From Spirosoma sp. (GTDB lineage: Bacteria; Bacteroidota; Bacteroidia; Cytophagales; Spirosomataceae), in the NCBI RefSeq assembly GCF_026391055.1, contig NZ_JAPLET010000022.1, positions 897,648 to 961,647 on the forward strand: a DNA stretch of 64,000 nucleotides, read 5' to 3'. Both the position numbers and the translations under genes were made by a program. The notes under the pieces were generated by a model that saw only the letters and a program-made list of their open reading frames with translations, was not told the origin of the DNA and did not search any database. Positions within the stretch are counted from its first letter, which is position 1, and each line of letters begins with the position of its first letter. Below are positions 45,860 to 52,951 of this stretch, one piece after another.

Positions 45860-46591
45860 TTACCGATTCGAGGGAAATTTATTGTAAAGCATATTGACCG
45901 TTTTTAAGGCTTGAGCGGCTGCTTTGTGAGGAGGAGCTCCCGGAGGAGTTGGAGCGGCCGGAGGAGCCGGAGCCACATCGACCGAGGCCGGTCTTACGGT
46001 TGGAGAGGCTTGCGGGAGCGGATACTCCCCGTAATGGTGTTTTACTTTGTGATACCATCCCTCGACTCGATTTCGTGGGTAATGCTTTTCCCAGAGAAGA
46101 TACTCGGCGCAATAGGTAACAAGGTGATCGAGCGTCGGAAAGCGGTTTTTGGTGAACTCGAAATCGTCTTGCTCCCTAGCCCGAAAGGGAATCGGTTCAG
46201 GCTTTAGGGCTTTAAAATCGGGCTCCCCTCCGTTCTTTATACGCTCGTAAACTCGGCTTAAATACTCCATTAACGGAAGCCGGAGCTTAGCCTCTCCGTG
46301 AGCCTTAAAATCAAAAGAGTAGAGTTCAAGGAGCAATGTATCCTGGCTTTTGTGCATAAACTCCCGCTTATAGAACTCCATAATAAAACATTTCTTGAAA
46401 TACCCATTATTGCCGAGCCGTTGGATACAGTCGATAAGGAGCTCCTCCTTATCCTGCTTTTCGTCGTGTCCGACTATTTTCGAGTAACCGTCGAAAATCT
46501 TGCCGTTTTCGAGACGCAATACCCATCGGTACGTAGCGTTTTCGATGTCTCCTCTTAGTTTGGGTTTGGGTGCTGTTTGCGGGTAAGACAT
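45860..46591 (-). CDS. Replication-associated hypothetical protein (243 aa)
   Basis: N-terminal beta-rich segment (TYRWVLRLENGKIFDGYSKIVGH), then helices, and a C-terminal Pro/Ala-rich tail. It lies directly downstream of ssb in the position of the winged-helix protein of prophage 1, but shows no HTH. Likely replication or regulation; not recognised. Confidence 0.5.
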   Translation of the reverse strand: MSYPQTAPKPKLRGDIENATYRWVLRLENGKIFDGYSKIVGHDEKQDKEELLIDCIQRLGNNGYFKKCFIMEFYKREFMHKSQDTLLLELYSFDFKAHGEAKLRLPLMEYLSRVYERIKNGGEPDFKALKPEPIPFRAREQDDFEFTKNRFPTLDHLVTYCAEYLLWEKHYPRNRVEGWYHKVKHHYGEYPLPQASPTVRPASVDVAPAPPAAPTPPGAPPHKAAAQALKTVNMLYNKFPSNR

Positions 46592-46635
46592 TATTCTTAA
46601 GGTTTGGAATTGGTTGATACTGATTTATTGCCTGA

Positions 46636-47058
46636 TTAGAAAGGGAGGTCGTCTCCGGTCTCGTCTGCACTCCCAACGGCGACAAAGGGAGCCGGAGCCG
46701 GTGTCGATACGGGAGCGGCTGTCGGCCGGACATCGTTCGGCGAATTGCCCAGAGAAATATTAGAAATCTGAATCCGGATACTCGCATTTGTGCGGCCGTC
46801 TTTCTCCCAGGTCCGAACGCTCGGCTTTCCCTCGACAAGAACCTCCCGGCCTTTGGTAAGCCAACTGGCGACATTAAAAAACCGCTCCTGTTCGCTTACG
46901 CAATCGAACCAGGCAACCCGCTCGACTTTTACCCCGTTCCGGTCCTTATAGCTCTCATCTACGCCAATGGAAAAGGCAACAAATTTGCGGCCCTGGTGGT
47001 CTACGATTTTAGCATCTTGACCGATACGGCCGATTGCCTGAATTTGGTTTAGTTTCAT
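46636..47058 (-). CDS. ssb: Single-stranded DNA-binding protein (140 aa)
   Basis: OB-fold SSB: MKLNQIQAIGRIGQDAKIV, KFVAFSIGVDESYKD, WFDCVSEQERFFNVASWLTKGREVLVEGKPSVRTWEKDGRTNASIRIQISNISLG, a Pro/Ala linker and the canonical acidic C-terminal tip DDLPF that contacts repair and replication proteins. It marks the replication module of prophage 2. Preceded 1 nt from the start by a copy of the leader element. Confidence 0.9.
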   Translation of the reverse strand: MKLNQIQAIGRIGQDAKIVDHQGRKFVAFSIGVDESYKDRNGVKVERVAWFDCVSEQERFFNVASWLTKGREVLVEGKPSVRTWEKDGRTNASIRIQISNISLGNSPNDVRPTAAPVSTPAPAPFVAVGSADETGDDLPF

Positions 47059-47073
47059 TTGGAAATTTGGTTT
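47058..47073 (-). promoter_or_regulatory. Early leader element copy
   Basis: Plus strand TTTGGAAATTTGGTTT (one-base variant), overlapping the A of the ssb start codon region. Confidence 0.55.
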
Positions 47074-47236
47074 TACGTGTGTGTTGTTTTTCTTCGTTTT
47101 AAGACCTTTACCCCCTATCCGCTTAGTTTGGGGAGCTTTAAAAAATATCTCCCCGCTACGGGCTCGAAATGAATCGAGGAGAGAAATTCGAGGATTTGCC
47201 TCTTTTTTTGGATTGCTTTTTCCTTTGGCCTATCGT

Positions 47237-47449
47237 TTACCAGATCGTAATTAATAGACCTTGAATTTTTGCTTGGATGCTGAGCGCGTACCCTTTCGTT
47301 AGCTCCTGCAACTTGTTGACCTGGTAGCCCATTATTTGCCCCTCGGGAATCGTTATTAACATCCCTTCGGAAGTTTTCTCGGTCCTGATGCCGAATAAGC
47401 CTAGCCGCTTTACTTCGTCTGTTATCCGGTTAAATTCTTGTTCGTTCAT
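47237..47449 (-). CDS. Hypothetical early protein (70 aa)
   Basis: MNEQEFNRITDEVKRLGLFGIRTEKTSEGMLITIPEGQ, small alpha/beta. It follows a leader-element-like sequence (GTTGGAATTGGCTG) and is the most upstream of the early block. Unknown. Confidence 0.55.
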   Translation of the reverse strand: MNEQEFNRITDEVKRLGLFGIRTEKTSEGMLITIPEGQIMGYQVNKLQELTKGYALSIQAKIQGLLITIW

Positions 47450-47736
47450 GGGTTGGAATTGGCTGTTTTCTTCGTTTTAAGGCTTTTAATGCTTATTGTC
47501 GTGTTTGAGCAGACTTAAAAAATTATCTCCTCGCTCTCGGCCTCCCTCGGCTCCTACTGCCAAATTTTGACTTTTGCCCCATTTTTCGGCTCGAATTTTT
47601 CGGGTTTGAGGCTGCTCGATTTTCGGCCGAGGCTCGACTCCTGTTAGTCAGTTAAGGAAATAACCTGAGTAAAAAAAAGTTACACAAAATGTTTACTAGT
47701 TTACAAAAAGTTAATCTTAGTTTGTTAGTCTTATTG

Positions 47737-47778
47737 TTAACATGATGTTTAACATAAGTTTAACATGGTGATTAACAG
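47737..47778. repeat. Iteron-like TTAACA repeats in a non-coding region
   Basis: TTAACAT at 47,737, 47,749 and 47,760 and TTAACAG at 47,772, so every 11-12 bp, on one face of the helix. They lie in the AT-rich stretch 47,640-47,790 within a roughly 690-bp gap (47,450-48,145) without a supported gene. Candidate replication origin or operator. GTTTAC TA GTTTAC occurs close by. Confidence 0.5.
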
Positions 47779-48020
47779 GAGTCCCGCAAAAAAAAGCTGC
47801 CATTTTGGCAATAGACATCCGCTCGGCCGATGAAGCCAATTTTTTTGATTTTCGAGATTGGAGGCTTTTGCTCGCGTTTCAAAAGCCGGTTACGTAACTA
47901 ACGGTTATCTATAAACGTAAAGAGCGAGGAGGCTTTTTAGAATCTCCCTCCGAATCGTTGCCGGAGGGAGATTTCTGTAACCAATTCCTAAACCCTTTAT
48001 TACCGTTACGGATTTTCCGT

Positions 48021-48047
48021 TGAGAGAGCGAGAGGAATCGAACCTCT
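48021..48047 (-). tRNA. tRNA-like T-arm (3' fragment)
   Basis: A canonical T-arm AGAGG-TTCGATT-CCTCT is joined to a CGCTCTC acceptor-type strand. The only perfect pairing partner (GAGAGCG) is about 140 nt upstream inside the end of the 48,146 gene, so no normal cloverleaf forms. A tRNA remnant, an interrupted tRNA, or chance in GAG-rich DNA. Confidence 0.3.
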
Positions 48048-48145
48048 CAAAAACCATTCTCTCCGGCCGATCTTTCCCGGCTGTCATGTTAACGAGCCTC
48101 TATTCTCGTTTTCCTGGTGTCAAGGGAGGAGCGTCTCCCTATCGG

Positions 48146-48424
48146 TTAAGCCGCCGAAACGCTCTCGGCTCCGGTCTCCCGGACTTTCTCCTCTCGGGTT
48201 GTCCATTGAGCGACTGTTTTCTCGTATGCCGAGCGTAACAGGCTCATCATATTTTCTAAATCTCTTACCTCCCTGAATAAAACGACATCGAGAGGATGTC
48301 TCCGGTTTAGCTCGGCCTCTCGCTCATCCTTTGCGGCCCGGAGTCTCCGGTACAATACGCCATAGGTCGGAGAGGTCTCGAACTCGAGCGAGACCGTAAA
48401 TCCCTTAAACGAGCTCGAGCTCAT
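48146..48424 (-). CDS. Hypothetical early protein (92 aa)
   Basis: The start at 48,424 (MSSSSFKGFTVSLEFETSPTYG) overlaps the upstream stop by 20 nt. Helical, charged second half (REVRDLENMMSLLRSAYEKTVAQWTTREEKV). No family recognised. Confidence 0.55.
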   Translation of the reverse strand: MSSSSFKGFTVSLEFETSPTYGVLYRRLRAAKDEREAELNRRHPLDVVLFREVRDLENMMSLLRSAYEKTVAQWTTREEKVRETGAESVSAA

Positions 48425-48677
48425 GGTTGGGAATGTTGATCGACTCGGGGAGCGTGTTCGTATCAAAATGCTTTTGAGAGAACCCGAGAAACCGAATCAT
48501 TAAAGAGCTTACGGAGCCGTAAACATCGGTAAGGCTTTTTTTAGGGTTGCCGATAACCGACCGTTTAAAGTACGTTAACTTATCCCTTTTGGCGAGTTGA
48601 CTGTTAAACTCCTTATAAGCCTCCTTGTCGGATGCCTTAAGAGCTTGATAGTGTTCTTTTATGGTGGGCTTACTCAT
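48405..48677 (-). CDS. First gene of leftward early operon, hypothetical (90 aa)
   Basis: MSKPTIKEHYQALKASDKEAYKEFNSQLAKRDKLTYFKRSVIGNPKKSLTDVYGSV, basic and helical with an HTH-like spacing around DKLTYFKRSVIG. It is the first gene facing the repressor side, where a Cro-like or early regulator is expected. Confidence 0.55.
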   Translation of the reverse strand: MSKPTIKEHYQALKASDKEAYKEFNSQLAKRDKLTYFKRSVIGNPKKSLTDVYGSVSSLMIRFLGFSQKHFDTNTLPESINIPNHELELV

Positions 48678-48877
48678 AGGGTTTAAATTAAAAAATAACC
48701 GTTCTTAAACTTTTGCTAGGTTTTTAGCGTATAGACTACAAGATTTGTTACAGGAATTGTAGCAGGTCTTGTTACTATCTGAGAACAATATTATAGAGGA
48801 AGTTCACTAAAAACAAGAATTTTCTATATTATTTTCTTGGCCGCATCCTATAAACCTATAAACCAATCAGTTACAAA
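48678..48877. promoter_or_regulatory. Divergent control region of prophage 2
   Basis: AT-rich gap between divergent genes. It contains TTGTTAC twice (48,745-48,751 and 48,769-48,775, 24 bp apart), and CTACAA ... TTGTAG inverted halves around the first. TTGTTAC also occurs upstream of the integrase at 11,797-11,803 and as its complement at 13,544-13,550. These are candidate repressor operators. Confidence 0.5.
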
Positions 48878-49381
48878 GTGAAAAATAATACTATCAAAAA
48901 TAGTAAAAGTTCTCGCAAATGGATACTATACTCTATAGGTGTAGTTATGTTCCTTTACGTCTTAGGCAACTTATTTGCATCAAACGACCCAAAACCACTA
49001 AAGCCGGTATTGGCTCTTGAACATATTGCGAATCATAGTATAGAAGAAGTTCAAAAAGAAGTTGGCAAGGGTGAGTTTAAGCTCAACTGGAAGGACAAGA
49101 AAGCAGGATGTTTAACGTGTCCGAAATACACCTATAAAGATGATTCTTTAGAAGTTATTTACATTGATGGTAAGGCTGATAGGATTACGTTAAATCATTT
49201 ACAGGCTTACCCCTTTAACGATTACTTTATCACTGCACTCGGCTTACCTTATAAAGAAGCTGACTTTAAAAATGAAAGCGTTATTCGTTGGTATAATTAT
49301 CAAGGCTTCAAAGAAATAATGACTTTCAACGATGGAAACGGTCAAGTTCACTATGGCCTAATAAAAACTCATGCAGATTAA
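48878..49381 (+). CDS. Membrane-anchored cargo protein next to the repressor (167 aa)
   Basis: GTG start, then a single N-terminal membrane helix (WILYSIGVVMFLYVLGNLFA) and an extracytoplasmic domain of about 130 residues with a CLTC pair (KKAGCLTCPKYTYKDDSLEVIYI). AT-rich and without CGAG words, unlike its neighbours. It appears to be cotranscribed with the repressor, whose start it overlaps or abuts, so it is made in the lysogen. Superinfection exclusion is a reasonable but untested guess. Confidence 0.7.
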   Translation: MKNNTIKNSKSSRKWILYSIGVVMFLYVLGNLFASNDPKPLKPVLALEHIANHSIEEVQKEVGKGEFKLNWKDKKAGCLTCPKYTYKDDSLEVIYIDGKADRITLNHLQAYPFNDYFITALGLPYKEADFKNESVIRWYNYQGFKEIMTFNDGNGQVHYGLIKTHAD

Positions 49382-49391
49382 ACCTAATTCG

Positions 49392-49877
49392 ATGGAAATG
49401 GAAAACACAATCAATCAGCGCATAGCTGCTATTATCACAGAGTTAGGGATGAACCCTAAAACGTTTGCGGAATCCCTCAATAAAACACCCACAGCTATTT
49501 ATACTATCCTCAAAGGAAGTAATAAACCTGGCTATGATATTTTAGAGGCGATTCTTTTAGTGTATCCAGAGATTAGCCCTACTTACTTAATGAGAGGTGA
49601 AGGCGAAATAATGAAGGTTGAAGTAGAAAAGGCTTCAATCGGAAATAGTTTTGGCTCACAAGTTGTCGAAAAGATTCTCGAGGAGTTCCAAGCCTTAAAA
49701 AGCCAACTTTCTATTAAAGACAGACAAATCGACGGTTTGCAACGGACCTCGGAATCGTTGCAACGAACGATTGACGTTTTATTGACCTCCCGCCAACCGG
49801 CCGATAAAACGTCTTTTCGTAATCCTGTTCTCGGGACCGGAAGTACTAAGCCAGCGTATCAAGGTTGGGTAGACTAA
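49392..49877 (+). CDS. CI-like phage repressor, prophage 2 (161 aa)
   Basis: The Met at 49,392 (MEMENTINQRIAAII) is chosen; an upstream one at 49,371 overlaps the previous gene. HTH: NPKTFAESLNKTPTAIYTILKGSNKPGYDILEAIL, then PEISPTYLMRGEGE, the same wHTH-SYLL region as in prophage 1, followed by a coiled coil (LKSQLSIKDRQIDGLQRTSESLQRTIDVLL). No protease triad. The second half has the CGAG-rich style while the HTH is AT-rich, a composite look. Confidence 0.75.
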   Translation: MEMENTINQRIAAIITELGMNPKTFAESLNKTPTAIYTILKGSNKPGYDILEAILLVYPEISPTYLMRGEGEIMKVEVEKASIGNSFGSQVVEKILEEFQALKSQLSIKDRQIDGLQRTSESLQRTIDVLLTSRQPADKTSFRNPVLGTGSTKPAYQGWVD

Positions 49878-49939
49878 CCTTTTTTTTGCTGTTGCGGTAG
49901 CACTTTAGGGAGCAGGCTGTTAACTCAAGTAGTTAACGC

Positions 49940-49951
49940 GGTCTTTATCAG
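49940..49951 (-). repeat. Right arm-type repeat of prophage 2
   Basis: GGTCTTTATCAG, reverse complement of 11,647-11,658, 24 nt before the right core. Confidence 0.5.
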
Positions 49952-49975
49952 GTTCTTAGAAAGAAAGGTACAATA

Positions 49976-49990
49976 CCCTCTCTCTCTGCA
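49976..49990. repeat. Putative attR core
   Basis: CCCTCTCTCTCTGCA, identical to 11,625-11,639; here it divides the phage repressor side from host DNA. Confidence 0.7.
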
Positions 49991-50015
49991 AAAATCATCA
50001 AATTAAACTCAGAGG

Positions 50016-50048
50016 AGCCAGTTAGCCATAAGCCGACTGGCTTTTTTT
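50016..50048 (+). terminator. Terminator beyond attR
   Basis: AGCCAGT / ACTGGCT stem with seven T residues; possibly the original terminator of the attachment-site gene. Confidence 0.75.
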
Positions 50049-50403
50049 GTGCCCTTCAGTTTCCCCCCGCTCTGTTCTTGATTTATTGAAAGTCAGTACC
50101 AATCTGTTTCCCGCCTAGCTTACATTAACTCAGAAAACTTCATTCTACTACGCTTCACCGTCAGCCTGTTATGTAATAGCTAAGGCCGGACAGAGCGTAT
50201 ATCATCCAGCGAATTAACAGTTTACCTAAATGATTAAAAGATATTTTACTGTTTACTATATTTTATTATAGTAACTTTAAGAAATTATGTACATTTGTAT
50301 TTATAAACTTTAGTAAGCTTTAATTTTTTATATTTATTAATTGGTTAAGACAATTCGACAATTTTGTATTTACTTTGTGTCACCCTTATAACTAGTTAGT
50401 CCT

Positions 50404-50511
50404 ATGGATATTAAGAAGAAATCGCTTTTATTAGTGCCGGGCCCCTGGACTCTGGTTATAGCCATCTCGGTTTATGTCATTTACCTTCTATTTTCAGCCA
50501 TTTTGAATTAA
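50404..50511 (+). CDS. Membrane microprotein with PGPWTL motif (35 aa)
   Basis: ATG GAT ATT AAG ..., MDIKKKSLLLVPGPWTLVIA, then a membrane helix and a final ILN. The PGPWTL and following helix correspond to the 37-residue prophage 1 product at 2,806. A TTTG-rich, TA-containing stretch upstream (TATTTACTTTG) could serve as a Bacteroidota -7 box. Role unknown. The rest of the interval 50,050-50,870 shows no other gene. Confidence 0.45.
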   Translation: MDIKKKSLLLVPGPWTLVIAISVYVIYLLFSAILN

Positions 50512-50874
50512 CTTCAGCTATCCATAAATCTGCGTAATACATCTATCTAATTCATTTTTTTACTACTTAGGTTAGGACTTAATTAGTCTGATCTTCTGCT
50601 ACTTGTGCTTGTTAACAGAACATCGTTGATTCGATGTGGGCAGTTCTATGTTCCCTTCCAGGGCGTCTTTTAACGGGTTTTTACCGCTGTATATACCGAC
50701 GGCAGAGGTTTTATTCAGGCTTTCCGATCCCGTGCAGGCCATTCTCACAATCAATATTTGAATCGGTTAATTGACTGACCTCTTAGTAGAGGCAGCTACA
50801 TGCTCACCTTTGTATATAATTACCCTTCGGCCAATTAATTGGCAGGTCTCAATTACAACGGGTAATTCATATAG

Positions 50875-52149
50875 ATGACAGTTATCGCAAAATCTCGCTG
50901 GTACAGGCTCCTCCCTATTGCTTTTATCACCTACAGTCTGGCTTATTTAGACCGGGCAAATTTCGGATTCGGCGCTGCCAGCGGCATGGCCGCAGATTTA
51001 CACATTACCCCGGCTATGTCTTCGCTGCTGGGATCGCTATTTTTTCTGGGCTACTTTTTCTTTCAGGTGCCCGGAGCTGTTTATGCCGAGAAGAAAAGTG
51101 CCAAATCCTTAATCTTCTGGTCCTTGATTTTGTGGGGCGGGCTGGCCATGGCAACCGGCATAATCAGTAATGTCAATCTACTGATTATCATTCGTTTTAT
51201 GCTGGGCGTAGTTGAAAGTGCGGTAATGCCATCAATGCTGCTTTTCTTAAGCCGGTGGTTTACCAAAGCAGAACGCTCCCAGGCCAACACATTTCTGATT
51301 CTGGGTAACCCGGCCACAATTCTCTGGATGTCGGTACTATCCGGCTACCTGGTTCAAGCTGTCGGATGGCGCTGGATGTTTATTCTCGAAGGTCTGCCAG
51401 CTATTATCTGGGCCTTTTTCTGGTGGCGACTGGTTGATAATACACCCGAAGATGCCACGTGGCTAACGGTTGATGAAAAGAAAGCGCTTATCGATCAACT
51501 ACAACGGGAGCAACATGGCATAAAACCGGTAAAGAATTATGCACAAGCGTTCAAATCCAGAATTGTCATATTACTCAGCCTGCAGTATGCCTTGTGGAGT
51601 ATTGGCGTTTACGGCTTTGTGATGTGGCTTCCTTCCATTCTTAATGCGGCACCCAACATGACGATTGTTAAAACAGGCTGGCTGTCATCAATACCTTATG
51701 TACTTGCCATCATTGGTATGTTAGGCGCATCCTATTTTTCGGATAAAACGCTCAACAGAAAATCGTTTGTGTGGCCGTTTTTACTTTTGGGGGCTATTGC
51801 CTTTTATGGCTCTTACCTGGCTGGAGCCAATCATTTCTGGATTTCATTCCTTCTGCTTATTATTGCCGGGGGAGCCATGTATGCCCCATACGGTCCATTT
51901 TTTGCTATTATTCCCGAACTACTACCCAGAAACGTAGCCGGAGGAGCTATGGCCCTGATCAATAGTTTTGGCGCTTTAGGCTCATTTATTGGTGCCTATA
52001 TAGTAGGCTATCTAAATGGCTCTACCGGTGGTTTCGGCACATCTTATCTATTTATGGCAGGATCGCTTTTATTATCTGCTGTTATAACCCTGATTGCGCT
52101 GGATAAACCAGCTACTACCAAGGACAACAGACCGGTCACGCTCAGCTAA
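50875..52149 (+). CDS. MFS transporter, ACS family (424 aa)
   Basis: Twelve membrane segments can be followed. The N-terminal RANFGFGAA (D-R-A-N after helix 1), the loop LGVVESAVMPSMLLFLSRWF and GWRWMFILEGLPA are hallmarks of the anion:cation symporter family (glucarate, tartrate or related sugar-acid carriers). The central loop is highly charged (KALIDQLQREQHG). The start follows a long non-coding stretch. The substrate cannot be told from the sequence; no catabolic genes adjoin it. Confidence 0.85.
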   Translation: MTVIAKSRWYRLLPIAFITYSLAYLDRANFGFGAASGMAADLHITPAMSSLLGSLFFLGYFFFQVPGAVYAEKKSAKSLIFWSLILWGGLAMATGIISNVNLLIIIRFMLGVVESAVMPSMLLFLSRWFTKAERSQANTFLILGNPATILWMSVLSGYLVQAVGWRWMFILEGLPAIIWAFFWWRLVDNTPEDATWLTVDEKKALIDQLQREQHGIKPVKNYAQAFKSRIVILLSLQYALWSIGVYGFVMWLPSILNAAPNMTIVKTGWLSSIPYVLAIIGMLGASYFSDKTLNRKSFVWPFLLLGAIAFYGSYLAGANHFWISFLLLIIAGGAMYAPYGPFFAIIPELLPRNVAGGAMALINSFGALGSFIGAYIVGYLNGSTGGFGTSYLFMAGSLLLSAVITLIALDKPATTKDNRPVTLS

Positions 52150-52184
52150 GCCTTTGGGATCGTCGGGTCTGATCTGATTTATCC

Positions 52185-52664
52185 TTAATTAACTTTAATC
52201 AAATCAATTTCGAAAACGAGTATAGAATTTGCCGGAATGTCATTCTGTTCCTGCGCACCATAGGCCAGTGTGGGTGGTAGGTAGAGCGTAATTTTACCAC
52301 CGGGCGCTACCAGCGGAATTCCCTCCTGCCAACCAACAATAAGTTGGTTTAAATCGAACCGTATGCCCTCAGCGCTGTCGAACACCTTTCCATTAGTCAG
52401 CTTACCGGTGTAATTAACCGTCACATTTGAGCATACGGTTGGTTTAGTGCCCTTTCCGGCAGACTGTATGGTATAGTAAAAGCCCCGGCTATCCGCTTTA
52501 GCATTAATCCGGCTCGTTTCAACGAACTGCTTTACCGCGTTGATCTCACTTTCAGGCGCTTTCGTGGTTATGGCCGTTTGCGTGCATGGTACCTGATTGG
52601 CCTGTTGACAGCCCCCAATAATTAGCGACCAAATTACTAGTAGTACCCAACTTGTTTTCTTCAT
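52185..52664 (-). CDS. FKBP-type peptidyl-prolyl isomerase lipoprotein (159 aa)
   Basis: Lipoprotein signal with LIIGGC at residues 14-19. The C-terminal FKBP domain: VTVNYTGKLTNGKVFDSAEG, VGWQEGIPLVAPGGKITLYLPPTLAYGAQ and IPANSILVFEIDLIKVN. Active-site positions (Tyr, Phe, Asp, Trp, Tyr) are present. It catalyses cis/trans proline isomerisation in the periplasm or outer-membrane surface. Single gene, convergent with the MFS gene. Confidence 0.9.
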   Translation of the reverse strand: MKKTSWVLLVIWSLIIGGCQQANQVPCTQTAITTKAPESEINAVKQFVETSRINAKADSRGFYYTIQSAGKGTKPTVCSNVTVNYTGKLTNGKVFDSAEGIRFDLNQLIVGWQEGIPLVAPGGKITLYLPPTLAYGAQEQNDIPANSILVFEIDLIKVN

Positions 52665-52951
52665 TATTTTGCAATTGTCATATCTGACAGGTTAACTGAT
52701 GTTTTCAACATTCTTAACCGGCAAAGCCAGTTTATCTTCCACACTACCGCTTTATCTTACAAAGCGCAGCAAACGTACATATACTTTTCCCTTACTTCGC
52801 TAATCAATATACCGCTCTCAGGTAAGAAGCTGTTTAGAATTTCAATTTTGGCTTGTTTCCAGAAGGTGGCTCATCATGCTGAAACAAGTTCGGCACGACG
52901 CGCCAGAGAGCTACGTTCTGTAATCCTAAATGGCTTCTATAGAATGGCTAC

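Noticed and set aside
47905..48087. 60-codon minus-strand frame over the tRNA-like T-arm
   Set aside because: It overlaps the tRNA-like element and has no supporting features; more likely chance.
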